Below are positions 9,985 to 22,048 of a stretch of DNA of 64,000 nucleotides, in pieces. The notes beneath the pieces were generated by a model. It was not told the origin of the DNA and did no database searches. It saw nothing but the letters and a program-made list of their open reading frames with translations. The DNA comes from Winogradskyella litoriviva (GTDB taxonomy: Bacteria > Bacteroidota > Bacteroidia > Flavobacteriales > Flavobacteriaceae), in assembly GCF_013249065.1 (NCBI RefSeq), contig NZ_JABRWQ010000004.1:496001-560000 (forward strand). The letters are read 5' to 3'. Made by a program: the position numbers and the translations under genes. Each line of letters opens with the position of its first letter. Position 1 is the first letter of the stretch.

Positions 9985-10629
9985 ATGGCATTAGTAGGAA
10001 GACAATTCCCAGATTTAAACGTAAACGCAATGAATGAAATGGGCGACACTTTTAAAGTGAACGTTCTAGAGGAAGCAAAAAACAATAATAAAAAAGTGGT
10101 TTTATTCTGGTACCCAAAAGATTTTACTTTTGTTTGTCCAACTGAGTTACACGCTTTTCAAGCTGCTTTGGGTGAATTCGAAAAAAGAAATACTATAGTT
10201 ATAGGTGCTTCTTGTGATACTGCAGAAGTACATTTTGCTTGGTTAAGCACAGCTAAAGATAATGGAGGAATCGAAGGTGTAACGTATCCACTTTTAGCAG
10301 ATTCTAACCGTAACCTTGCTTCTGCTTTAGGTATTTTAGACACTTTTAACGAGCAATTTGATGAAGAAACAGGACTTGTAACTGTTGAAGGTGATAATGT
10401 TACTTACAGAGCAACTTACATTATTGATGAGGAAGGAACTATACAACACGAGAGTGTTAATAACATGCCATTAGGTAGAAACGTCAATGAATATTTAAGA
10501 ATCATTGATGCCCTAACACATGTTCAAGAAAAAGGTGAGGTTTGTCCTGCAAACTGGGAAGAAGGAAAAGAAGCTATGCAAGCAAGTGCTCAAGGTACTA
10601 AAGAGTATTTATCTTCTCACTTAAATTAG
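9985..10629 (+). CDS. Typical 2-Cys peroxiredoxin (AhpC/Prx1 type)
   Basis: 214 residues, cytoplasmic. The peroxidatic Cys51 is in FTFVCPTELHAF and the resolving Cys187 in GEVCPANW, giving the usual typical 2-Cys spacing. Reduces hydrogen peroxide and organic peroxides. The next gene is a thioredoxin-fold protein that could be its reductant; no AhpF is nearby. A hairpin between the two genes may attenuate downstream transcription. Confidence 0.95.
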   Translation: MALVGRQFPDLNVNAMNEMGDTFKVNVLEEAKNNNKKVVLFWYPKDFTFVCPTELHAFQAALGEFEKRNTIVIGASCDTAEVHFAWLSTAKDNGGIEGVTYPLLADSNRNLASALGILDTFNEQFDEETGLVTVEGDNVTYRATYIIDEEGTIQHESVNNMPLGRNVNEYLRIIDALTHVQEKGEVCPANWEEGKEAMQASAQGTKEYLSSHLN

Positions 10630-10644
10630 GAATAAATTATTAAA

Positions 10645-10671
10645 CCTATCAGGTTTTGAAAGCCTGATAGG
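10645..10671 (+). terminator. Intercistronic hairpin/terminator after peroxiredoxin
   Basis: Perfect 9-bp stem cctatcagg/cctgatagg with a 9-base loop, followed by GCT and seven As rather than Ts on the plus strand, so it is a weak terminator or attenuator between peroxiredoxin and thioredoxin genes. Confidence 0.5.
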
Positions 10672-10690
10672 CTAAAAAAACTAAAGGATT

Positions 10691-10999
10691 ATGATTCAAG
10701 AATTAGATCAAGATAATTTACAGAATATCATTTCAGAAAATGATACTGTAATCGTTCAATATTCTGCCACTTGGTGTGGAAATTGTAGAATAATGAAACC
10801 TAAATTCAAGAAATTATCAACTGAAAACGAAGGAGCAACTTTTGTTATCGCTGATGCTGAAAAATTTCCTGAAAGTAGAAAATTAGCAACGGTAGATAAT
10901 TTACCAACATTTGCTACATTTAAAAAAGGTGAATTTAAAAGCCAAGTACAAACAAATAAGTTCGATGTATTAAAAGAACTTGTAGAAGAAGCTATTTAA
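10691..10999 (+). CDS. Thioredoxin-family protein
   Basis: 102 residues, a single thioredoxin domain. The active site is CGNC (Cys29/Cys32) in SATWCGNCRIMKP, with the cis-Pro in DNLPTF. No signal peptide, so cytoplasmic. The atypical CGNC dipeptide (not CGPC) suggests a specialised partner. It sits between peroxiredoxin and a small conserved protein (2-base gap downstream), so a role as peroxiredoxin reductant is a reasonable inference. Confidence 0.92.
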   Translation: MIQELDQDNLQNIISENDTVIVQYSATWCGNCRIMKPKFKKLSTENEGATFVIADAEKFPESRKLATVDNLPTFATFKKGEFKSQVQTNKFDVLKELVEEAI

Positions 11000-11001
11000 G
11001 T

Positions 11002-11259
11002 ATGAAGTTACCTGTAATTAAACACTTAACACAATTTATTGAAGATAATGATGAAGATTATATCATTGAAACGATTGAAACACTAGAAGCTCTTACCGAA
11101 GTTCCTTCTTTAAAAGACGAAGAATTAGACGTTATAGGAGAATTAATCTCTAACATGTATGGTGCAATTGAAGTCAATAAAATGATTAAAGATGGTGCTT
11201 CTAAAAAAGACGCAGTCAACAACTTTATGAAACGTGTTTTGGGTTCTATAGACAAATAG
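11002..11259 (+). CDS. Small conserved flavobacterial protein (DUF6952-like)
   Basis: 85 residues, mostly helical and acidic, with no signal or membrane segment. I recognise it as a small conserved protein of flavobacteria (DUF6952-like, from memory) that sits after peroxiredoxin and thioredoxin genes. It starts two bases after the thioredoxin stop, so the two are translationally linked and very likely co-function. No catalytic residues or cysteines are visible. Function unknown. Confidence 0.8.
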   Translation: MKLPVIKHLTQFIEDNDEDYIIETIETLEALTEVPSLKDEELDVIGELISNMYGAIEVNKMIKDGASKKDAVNNFMKRVLGSIDK

Positions 11260-11281
11260 ATATACCGAAAAAGAAAAATAT

Positions 11282-11313
11282 AAAAACCACTTTACTTACG
11301 TAAGGTGGTTTTT
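11282..11313 (+). terminator. Terminator after the prx-trx operon
   Basis: 14-bp stem aaaaaccactttac/gtaaggtggttttt with one wobble, 4-base loop and a run of Ts. Confidence 0.85.
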
Positions 11314-11601
11314 TTTATGCCGTAAAACCAAAATAACCTTTAGATTTTTAACTGCTCAATTATTTACCAAAATAACATCTACTTATGTGCTATTCCTTAT
11401 AACATTTAAATAATCAGTGATTCTGTTACAGGCAAAAAAGTAATTTGCTAGCATTTCACAATCCACTATTATAAATTTTTACAATTCAAACCTCAATTAA
11501 AGGGTCCTAAAATAATTGGTTAACCAAATTTTCGTTACCTTAGTTTGGTTATTTCAACGCTCCATAATGTTTAACTTTAAATCAACTAAATAATAACTAA
11601 A
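11314..11601. other. Intergenic region upstream of the alginate lyase
   Basis: 288 AT-rich bases without a gene. The only structure noted is the palindrome at 11516-11527, listed separately. Confidence 0.6.
11516..11527. promoter_or_regulatory. Palindromic operator candidate upstream of alginate lyase
   Basis: Perfect 12-base palindrome TTGGTTAACCAA, 74 bases before the lyase ATG, with a half-site-like tttggtta 17 bases later. The TGGT...ACCA arms resemble GntR/FadR-type boxes, a regulator class known to control alginate genes in some bacteria. The assignment to a regulator is inference. Confidence 0.4.
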
Positions 11602-12711
11602 ATGAATAGTAAACTAATTAAATCAGTATCAATAGGTTTAACCTTAAGTGCTATATTTACACTGAGTAGTTGCAAAAATGAAACCAAAACTACTGAAACA
11701 CCTACCGTAACAGAAAGCGAAAAAGAAACACCTAAAACCGTTTACGCAAGTGACGTAATTCCGTTTTTCGATAATTGGAAACTCATCCTAGGTGATGGTT
11801 CTAACGTAGGTATCCCAATTGATTTTGAAAACAAAGACTTCTTTTACACCACAAATGATGGTAAAAATAATTGGGTAGTGTTTAAAGCGCCTAATGGTGG
11901 TAACACACACGGTACATCTAATAATACAAGAACTGAATTAGCCCAAACAAAAAAATGGTACCCTAAAACTGCTGATGATAAATTAACAGCAACTTTAAAA
12001 GTAATGAATGTCTCAGCTACTGGTGACGCTCGTGTTGCTGCAACGCACGCTGTAGTAGTAGGGCAAATACATAGTGCAGATGCCTTTGAAAATGAACCGC
12101 TTAAAATATTCTACAAAAAATATCCTGGACAAGATAAAGGGTCTGTATTTTGGCATTATGAAATCAACACTGCTGGTGACGATAATTCTAAACGTTGGGA
12201 TTATTCTTCCGCGGTTTGGGGAAATGATTTCTCTGTGGTTGGTACAGATGCAAACACATATCCAGAAGAACCAGCTGATGGTATAAAACTAGGAGAAGAA
12301 TTTAGTTATACTATTGAAGTTAAAGATGGTATTATGAACCTTACATTCTCAAGTCCTGGACATGAGACTAAAACATTCACAAAAAACATCGTAGAATCTG
12401 AATATACAACGGTAGCAGATATACCAGAGCAAACTAAAAACCTATTCTTTCCATTAGGTCAAGATGGTTTAGAGCGCAAAGAGGCTTATACAGGTGAAGG
12501 TTGTTTCTTTAAATTGGGTTGCTATAACCAAACCAACGGAAAATCTCCAGAGATTAATAAAAACTGGTGTTCTGGTGCAGAAACACATGGTGGAGATATT
12601 CAAAAACAATACACAGACGGTAATTATGCAGAAGTTTGGTTTAAAACCGGAAGCATTTCTATAAGTGATGCTGCAGTTTCTAACGATGGTTATTTTGCTA
12701 AAAATGATTAA
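11602..12711 (+). CDS. Alginate lyase, polysaccharide lyase family 7, lipoprotein
   Basis: 369 residues. Lipoprotein signal with lipobox TLSSC, then a Thr/Glu-rich linker (residues about 25-50) and a PL7 jelly-roll catalytic domain. The three PL7 landmarks are present: RTEL (in NTRTELAQ), QIH (in VVGQIHSADAF) and a FKLGCYNQ form of the YFKAGxYNQ motif. It should cleave alginate by beta-elimination at the outer surface or in the periplasm. It stands alone: no SusC/D pair, other lyases or sugar-acid genes adjoin it, unlike typical alginate utilisation loci. A QIH motif is often associated with polyG or mixed preference; specificity is not settled by sequence. Confidence 0.9.
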   Translation: MNSKLIKSVSIGLTLSAIFTLSSCKNETKTTETPTVTESEKETPKTVYASDVIPFFDNWKLILGDGSNVGIPIDFENKDFFYTTNDGKNNWVVFKAPNGGNTHGTSNNTRTELAQTKKWYPKTADDKLTATLKVMNVSATGDARVAATHAVVVGQIHSADAFENEPLKIFYKKYPGQDKGSVFWHYEINTAGDDNSKRWDYSSAVWGNDFSVVGTDANTYPEEPADGIKLGEEFSYTIEVKDGIMNLTFSSPGHETKTFTKNIVESEYTTVADIPEQTKNLFFPLGQDGLERKEAYTGEGCFFKLGCYNQTNGKSPEINKNWCSGAETHGGDIQKQYTDGNYAEVWFKTGSISISDAAVSNDGYFAKND

Positions 12712-12742
12712 AACAACTTAAACATTTATATTAATATATTAG

Positions 12743-12774
12743 AAAAACCACTTTAATTTTTTAAAGTGGTTTTT
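12743..12774 (+). terminator. Terminator after alginate lyase
   Basis: Perfect 14-bp stem aaaaaccactttaa/ttaaagtggttttt with a 4-T loop. Its arms are nearly identical to those of the terminator at 11282. Confidence 0.85.
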
Positions 12775-12875
12775 GCTTTTTAAATATCTCATACAGTTTA
12801 ATAAACTTTTATTTGTTTAATGAACTTGTTCTGTTATTATTTTTTTTAAATTTTGAAATCAATATATCTGCTATT

Positions 12876-13349
12876 TCACTTTAATAAAGAAATAATCTCA
12901 TCGAAGCCTTTTGCTTGAGCATAATCTAAGGCTGTTTTACCATCGTTATCTTTCAAAGTCTTATCTGCTTTATACTCTAAAAGTAATTTTACTATATCTT
13001 TTTTGTTGTATTGAGTAGCGAAAACTAGAGCTGTTGTTCCTGTATTATTTACAGCATTAACATTTGCACCATTTGATAATAATGTAATTGCTAACGACAA
13101 ATTGCCTTTAAAACTAATACCAATTAAAGCTGTATTACCTGATGCATCTTTAGCATTTATATCAGCATTATTTTCTAATAGAATGTTTGTAACTTCTTCG
13201 TTTTCAAAATAAGTAGCTAAAATAAGTGGTGTAAATCCACGCTGATCCTTTTCATTTACCAATTGCGGATTAATACTCATTAAGGCTTTTATTCGGTCTT
13301 TATCTCCTGTACGAATCGCTTCAAAAAAAACGTCTGTATCCTTTTTCAT
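12876..13349 (-). CDS. Ankyrin-repeat protein, downstream of katG
   Basis: 157 residues, no signal peptide, essentially made of four ankyrin repeats (GFTPLILATYF, GNTALIGISF, GTTALVFATQY and GKTALDYAQAKG are the successive cores). Ankyrin repeats mediate protein binding. It follows katG by 75 bases on the same strand. In Pseudomonas an ankyrin protein (AnkB) encoded next to a catalase is needed for full catalase activity, so an analogous accessory role for KatG is a plausible inference. Confidence 0.88.
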   Translation of the reverse strand: MKKDTDVFFEAIRTGDKDRIKALMSINPQLVNEKDQRGFTPLILATYFENEEVTNILLENNADINAKDASGNTALIGISFKGNLSLAITLLSNGANVNAVNNTGTTALVFATQYNKKDIVKLLLEYKADKTLKDNDGKTALDYAQAKGFDEIISLLK

Positions 13350-13424
13350 TCTCTAATATTTTTTAAATAAAAAGGAATGCCCGAAAATGAGAATTCCTTT
13401 TTTAAATAACGGTGTTTAAAATAA

Positions 13425-15653
<2,229 letters not shown>

Positions 15654-15858
15654 TTATAATATTTACTGTTTTGCATTTATAAAAATATAAAATAATGAAT
15701 TTTCAATTAACATATCACATTTTTTTATTTAATATTTTAATAACCAAAAACTATTGCTTTGAAATAAAGCATAGCTAAAAGCAATAAAATTATGAATTAT
15801 TTAAGTGTCAATCTCAATAAATTTTTGTAACTTTTATTAAATGTTTAAATAAATAATT

Positions 15859-16101
15859 ATGAGCACTACAGAATATACAAGAGTTTATTACGGCAATTTT
15901 ATTTTAGCAACTCGTGTAAGAGAGGAATTAGAACTTGCTGACATTATCCCAATTATAAAAGACGAAGGTGAATCTCAACGTTTAGGTGGACAAGGATCTT
16001 TAAGTAATGGAATTCAAGAAATATATGTACATAATGATGAACTAGGAAAAGCAAAGGTCATCGTTGCACGTGTTGAGGCAGATATGGAAGCGGCTTCCTA
16101 A
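15859..16101 (+). CDS. DUF2007-domain protein
   Basis: 80 residues, one DUF2007 (putative signal-transducing) domain with an alpha-beta ferredoxin-like pattern: RVYYGNFILATRVREELE then QEIYVHNDELGKAKVIV. Cytoplasmic, role unknown. The next gene, a lipoprotein, starts nine bases after its stop. Confidence 0.85.
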   Translation: MSTTEYTRVYYGNFILATRVREELELADIIPIIKDEGESQRLGGQGSLSNGIQEIYVHNDELGKAKVIVARVEADMEAAS

Positions 16102-16110
16102 CTATTGTTA

Positions 16111-16839
16111 ATGAGATTTATATTTAGCATAATTCTTTTATGTTATATTTTGAGTTGCACATACAACAGCCATCAAAAGATTACTGAAAGTGCATTCCAA
16201 AATAAGACATTCTTGTTGTTCGTTGAATCGAAGAACGATTCTATTATTAGGGATTCTATAATCATAGATTTTAAAGATTCAACATATCATCAAATGTACT
16301 TTAGAGAAAGGTTTTATAATTGGAATTTAGCATATTATAATACGTCTACTTTTCTTGTATTGAATAATAAAGTCATTGGAATTAATCAAATCAATGATTC
16401 TACATACAAGGGCGTTAATTTAAGCTATGAAGACATAGAGTTTGTAATGAAATTACAAAAACCGAAATGGAATAAAGAACAGCTATATGGTAAATGGGTA
16501 GAGGAAATCTATATAGATAAACCTGAAAGCTTTTTCCCTCCTCCACCTCTACCAAGACCAGATAACGGTTACAATTGGCCTCCTTTTTATGAGATTTCAG
16601 AAAATCTAATATCAAGTAGTCATTATTTTTTTGACACATCTAAGTATGAAATTAGTAATTCTGGTGTGTATATCTCTATGCGACTTAGAAATTATTTAAA
16701 TGGTGAAGAAATAAAATGGATAATAAAAAATGCAACCGATTCTACAATGGTGATTAATCGTTTGTTTGACAAAACTTTTATTGATAATGGATTAGCGAAT
16801 GAATATCCTAAAGATATTAAACTGATTAAAGTTGAATAG
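16111..16839 (+). CDS. Hypothetical lipoprotein
   Basis: 242 residues from the ATG at 16111; an in-frame TTG at 16105 is less likely. N-terminal MRFIFSIILLCYILSC is a lipoprotein signal. The mature part has a proline cluster (FFPPPPLPRPDNG) near its middle, and the flanking segments look like two similar halves with repeated 'DSTMVI/DSTYKG'-type beta strands, reminiscent of lipocalin-like lipoproteins. I do not recognise the family. Probably co-transcribed with the DUF2007 gene. Confidence 0.75.
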   Translation: MRFIFSIILLCYILSCTYNSHQKITESAFQNKTFLLFVESKNDSIIRDSIIIDFKDSTYHQMYFRERFYNWNLAYYNTSTFLVLNNKVIGINQINDSTYKGVNLSYEDIEFVMKLQKPKWNKEQLYGKWVEEIYIDKPESFFPPPPLPRPDNGYNWPPFYEISENLISSSHYFFDTSKYEISNSGVYISMRLRNYLNGEEIKWIIKNATDSTMVINRLFDKTFIDNGLANEYPKDIKLIKVE

Positions 16840-16892
16840 TCTGCTGTTATTCTAAATTAGTTTTAGAAACTACACTTACTTTACCAAAACAA

Positions 16893-16922
16893 AAAAAGCT
16901 AGTATTTTCATACTAGCTTTTT
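16893..16922. terminator. Bidirectional terminator
   Basis: 12-bp perfect stem aaaaagctagta/tactagcttttt with a 6-base loop, between the convergent lipoprotein and ABC-F genes; A/T tracts on both sides allow function in both directions. Confidence 0.85.
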
Positions 16923-16941
16923 CTTTTATTCTATATAAGTT

Positions 16942-18570
<1,629 letters not shown>

Positions 18571-18701
18571 TTATAACTTTATTCTGTTGACCTCATTATA
18601 AAATAAGGTGTTTTTTTTAAGAGTGCAAAAGTAGAAAATTAAACCCAAACTCAACTCATTAACTCAAATAGGAATTTTAAATAATTTCTAATTTTTTAAA
18701 T

Positions 18702-18821
18702 ATGGAGATAAAAAAGTATCCTAAAGTTAACTCTGTCTATCCAAAAACGTTACCTAAAACAGATAAACACCTTAAAATTATGTGGTTAGACGATATTAAC
18801 AATCCTTATAACAAGTTTTAA
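18702..18821 (+). CDS. Candidate 39-residue small protein
   Basis: ATG at 18702 to TAA at 18819-18821, in a 320-bp gap between divergent genes. The peptide starts MEIKKYPKVNSVYPKTLPK and ends MWLDDINNPYNKF; it is basic at the N terminus, carries Trp and five Tyr/Phe aromatics near prolines, and has no membrane segment. Its composition is unlike random AT-rich translation. No family recognised. It could also be chance. Confidence 0.35.
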   Translation: MEIKKYPKVNSVYPKTLPKTDKHLKIMWLDDINNPYNKF

Positions 18822-18887
18822 CGAGGTATTAACAAGAGTTGCGATAATCAACGTATATTTTTGTTAACGAATTTATACATAAATCCC

Positions 18888-20348
18888 ATGTTTACTAGAA
18901 ATATAGTAATTGCCCTTACTTTGCTATCGGTTACTTTTGGATGTCATTTCAAAGGTGGTAATACTAATGAGTATGCATATATTGGCGGTGAAATTATAAA
19001 TCCAAAAAACAAGAGTGTTGTACTCTATAACACAAAAGGGAAAATTGTAGATTCCATAACTCTAGATAAAAACAATAGATTTATACATAAAATAGAGAAT
19101 CTTCAGCCTGGTCTTCATTCCATTACACATGGTGGCGAATATCAAATGATATTATTAGAACCTAACGATAGCATAATGGTTAGGCTAAACACTTATGATT
19201 TTGATGAATCCTTAGTTTTTACTGGTAATGGTGCTAAAAAAAATAATTATCTTTTAAAAACGTATTTATCTAATGAACAAGAGGCTAAACAATTGGTTAA
19301 GTATTCTAAAATGGAACCAGAAGCTTTTTATGATTTTGTAGAAACTAGACGATCTAAGCAGTTAGCCGAATTTAATGAGTTTTTACTTAAAAATGAGGAG
19401 TCAGAATTCTTTAAATCTATTGTAGAAGCCAATATTAATTACAATACTTATGCTGATAAGGAAATTTATCCTTTTGCTTATTTTGGTAATAATAAAATGA
19501 TTCACATTAAAGATTTACCAGAAACATTTTTTAATCACAGAAAAGACATTGATTACAACGCTAATCACCTAAGTCACTTTTTTGCTTACAACCGTTTTTT
19601 GTTTTCTAATATTGATAATTTGGCTATAAACAATTATTATAAAAACAACCCTTATCATAGTAAATTTGATAGACATGCTATGTGTTATAACAAAGCTAAA
19701 CTTGATTTAATTGATAGTATCATTAGTGATACTGCAATAAAAAACAACCTATTAAAATATAAAGCTAGAGAATATATTAGCAATAACCACACGGAAGATG
19801 AAGCCAATGAATTACTCAATTATTACTTGGCAAAAACTACAAACGATGAAGACAAATCTTACATGAAAGAACTTGTATCTTCTCTAAAACTACTACGTCA
19901 AGGAAATCCACTTCCAAATATCGAATTAGTTAATTACAACGATACTGAGCATTATATAGACTCTATAATCACTAAACCCACTATCATTTATTTTTGGTCT
20001 TCTAATTCTAAATCGCAATATAGAAATAGCCATTATATGGTAGAAAAATTGAAACTTAATTATCCTCAAATGGATTTTATTTCAATCAACGTAAATGATA
20101 ATGATGATAAATTCTGGAAGAAAATTATTAACAACTACAACTTCAACACCATTAATGAATATAAGTTTAAGAATTCTAAAGCAGCTCGAAAAATTTTAGC
20201 TGTTAATTATCTAAATAAATCTATCATTGTAGATAAAAATGGTATTATTCTTCATCCTAATGTCAATATATTTAATTCGGAATTTGAAGAAACCCTTGAA
20301 GAATTATTACAAAAAAAGCATCTTATTGTAAAACAAGATGCTCTTTAA
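18888..20348 (+). CDS. Thioredoxin-fold lipoprotein (TlpA/DUF4369-like) lacking active-site cysteines
   Basis: 486 residues from the ATG at 18888; an upstream in-frame TTG (18861) would precede the signal peptide. Lipobox VTFGC. An N-terminal beta-rich DUF4369-like domain (residues about 30-120: GGEIINPKNKSVVLYN...LLEPNDSI) leads, through a helical middle, to a C-terminal thioredoxin-like domain. Where TlpA proteins have a WCxxC motif, this one has PTIIYFWSSNSKSQYRN, so it is not a normal disulfide reductase. Envelope-located; probably a binding or structural role. Confidence 0.82.
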   Translation: MFTRNIVIALTLLSVTFGCHFKGGNTNEYAYIGGEIINPKNKSVVLYNTKGKIVDSITLDKNNRFIHKIENLQPGLHSITHGGEYQMILLEPNDSIMVRLNTYDFDESLVFTGNGAKKNNYLLKTYLSNEQEAKQLVKYSKMEPEAFYDFVETRRSKQLAEFNEFLLKNEESEFFKSIVEANINYNTYADKEIYPFAYFGNNKMIHIKDLPETFFNHRKDIDYNANHLSHFFAYNRFLFSNIDNLAINNYYKNNPYHSKFDRHAMCYNKAKLDLIDSIISDTAIKNNLLKYKAREYISNNHTEDEANELLNYYLAKTTNDEDKSYMKELVSSLKLLRQGNPLPNIELVNYNDTEHYIDSIITKPTIIYFWSSNSKSQYRNSHYMVEKLKLNYPQMDFISINVNDNDDKFWKKIINNYNFNTINEYKFKNSKAARKILAVNYLNKSIIVDKNGIILHPNVNIFNSEFEETLEELLQKKHLIVKQDAL

Positions 20349-20368
20349 AAATATTTAGTTTAAATACC

Positions 20369-21022
20369 TTAATTTCCTTTATTATAATCTGCTAAAAACT
20401 TAGCCAAACCTGCGTCAGTTAAAGGGTGTTTTAACAAACCTGTTATAGAACTTAAAGGACCTGTCATTACATCAGCACCTAATTTTGCACAATCTATAAC
20501 ATGCATTGTATGGCGTACAGAAGCTGCTAAAATTTGAGTATCAAAAGCATAATTATCATAGATATGTCTAATTTCTGCAATAAGATTTAATCCATCTGTA
20601 GAAATATCATCTAATCGACCAATAAAAGGTGATACATAAGTAGCACCTGCTTTTGCTGCTAATAAAGCCTGACCAGGAGAAAAAACCAAAGTTACATTTG
20701 TTTTAATCCCTTTGTCAGAGAAGTATTTACAAGCCTTAATTCCATCTTTAATCATTGGTAATTTTATCACAATTTGATCATGCAGTTCAGCCAAAGCCTC
20801 ACCTTCTCTTACCATACCTTCAAAATCTGTAGAAATTACTTCTGCAGACACATCACCTTCTACAATATTACAAATGTCTACATAATGTTTTAATATATTG
20901 TTGGTACCTGTAATACCTTCTTTTGCCATTAATGATGGGTTTGTTGTAACACCATCTAAAATACCCATATCTTGAGCTTCTTTAATCTGCTCTAAGTTTG
21001 CTGTATCGATAAAAAATTTCAT
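20369..21022 (-). CDS. Fructose-6-phosphate aldolase / small transaldolase
   Basis: 217 residues, the short single-domain TalC/FSA class. [17 protein letters not shown] is the family N-terminal motif and Lys87 in VIKLPMI is the Schiff-base lysine position; [10 protein letters not shown] follows. Catalyses either transaldolase exchange in the pentose phosphate pathway or fructose-6-phosphate aldol cleavage; annotators usually call Bacteroidota members transaldolases. Stands as a single gene; cytoplasmic. Confidence 0.92.
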   Translation of the reverse strand: MKFFIDTANLEQIKEAQDMGILDGVTTNPSLMAKEGITGTNNILKHYVDICNIVEGDVSAEVISTDFEGMVREGEALAELHDQIVIKLPMIKDGIKACKYFSDKGIKTNVTLVFSPGQALLAAKAGATYVSPFIGRLDDISTDGLNLIAEIRHIYDNYAFDTQILAASVRHTMHVIDCAKLGADVMTGPLSSITGLLKHPLTDAGLAKFLADYNKGN

Positions 21023-21121
21023 GTAAAATAGTTTTGAATTGTTGTGTTTTTAGTTGCCGCTAAGTTACGACTTTCAACTATTTTAGATGTATGTTTTTCA
21101 GATTAAATTATCCGTAAAATA

Positions 21122-21535
21122 TTAATTAATTATAATCGTAAATTCTTTAGAAGTTGAATAGGAACACAAATTATCTTCCCATTCTTGTGAATCTTGATCA
21201 TAATATTGTGGTGGATCTACGTACAATTGAATTGTAAATGTAAAACTCCCAGAAACCTCAGGAAAACCTTTAATTGAAACCGTTCTAAAATCAGAATATA
21301 ATTCTAATCCATCTGGTAAATGTCCTCTTATGTCATAAAAATAATCGTAATAATCATCGTTAGGTTCATTTTTTATTTCTGATGTCAATGCTTCGCTGTA
21401 GTAATACCCAATATTACCTACATCAAAAGATTTATCTGGTATTTCAGGCCTTTTATTAATAATACAGTCTACAATGTCATCGCAATTAAAACATAAAAAA
21501 CAAACTGATAGTAATAGATATTTTAAAGATTTCAT
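21122..21535 (-). CDS. Hypothetical lipoprotein with putative Ig-like (He_PIG) domain
   Basis: 137 residues. Signal peptide with lipobox-like FLCFNC. The core reads RGHLPDGLELYSD...SIKGFPEVSGSFTFTIQLYV, the pattern of the putative-Ig/cadherin-like domain (xLPxGLxLd...xIxGxPxxxGxFxFxI). Five cysteines in the precursor. Acidic linker with several Tyr/Asp. Function unknown, surface exposure likely. Confidence 0.72.
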   Translation of the reverse strand: MKSLKYLLLSVCFLCFNCDDIVDCIINKRPEIPDKSFDVGNIGYYYSEALTSEIKNEPNDDYYDYFYDIRGHLPDGLELYSDFRTVSIKGFPEVSGSFTFTIQLYVDPPQYYDQDSQEWEDNLCSYSTSKEFTIIIN

Positions 21536-21581
21536 GGATGTAATTTGAGGAAAATGTCACAAATAATGTACCAATGCTGTG

Positions 21582-22019
21582 TTATTTAGAAATAGATTTC
21601 CTATTATTCAAACTCATAAAAGTATAATAAACTAAAAACAACGATGCTATTAAGAAAGGTACACTTGTAAAAAATGATATTGCATATAGACTATTGTAAC
21701 TCCAGTTTCCTGTAGTTAAGATACAAACGGAAATCCATAATACTAAAACACCAACTAAATTAAGAGTGTTCTTAAAGATTTTACTAGAAACAAAAAAGCT
21801 TATAATTAAAATGATTTTACCAATGAAAGAAATTAAACCAACCAGATCCAATCTATCTTGATAGTCTCCATCTAAACTAAAAGTTAATTCATTATTAAAT
21901 AATGAGTTTACACTTAAATAATCTAAAAATACTAAAATTCCAATACCATGTCCTGCTCCTATTATTATAAAGCAATGAATAAGAATTGTATAAATTTTAA
22001 TCTTTTTTAAGTCTTTCAC
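21582..22019 (-). CDS. Hypothetical membrane protein
   Basis: 145 residues starting at GTG (22019), with four predicted transmembrane segments (about residues 11-35, 60-80, 85-105, 110-135). No family recognised; 29 bases after the stop of the upstream SDR gene on the same strand, so probably co-transcribed with it. Confidence 0.65.
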   Translation of the reverse strand: MKDLKKIKIYTILIHCFIIIGAGHGIGILVFLDYLSVNSLFNNELTFSLDGDYQDRLDLVGLISFIGKIILIISFFVSSKIFKNTLNLVGVLVLWISVCILTTGNWSYNSLYAISFFTSVPFLIASLFLVYYTFMSLNNRKSISK

Positions 22020-22048
22020 AAACCCTTATCAACTTTTAGATGTTTAAC

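Noticed and set aside
11282-12774. Two terminators with near-identical arms (11282 and 12743), possible repeat element
   Set aside because: The shared aaaaaccactt core is a common, short terminator stem; similarity is explained by function rather than mobility.
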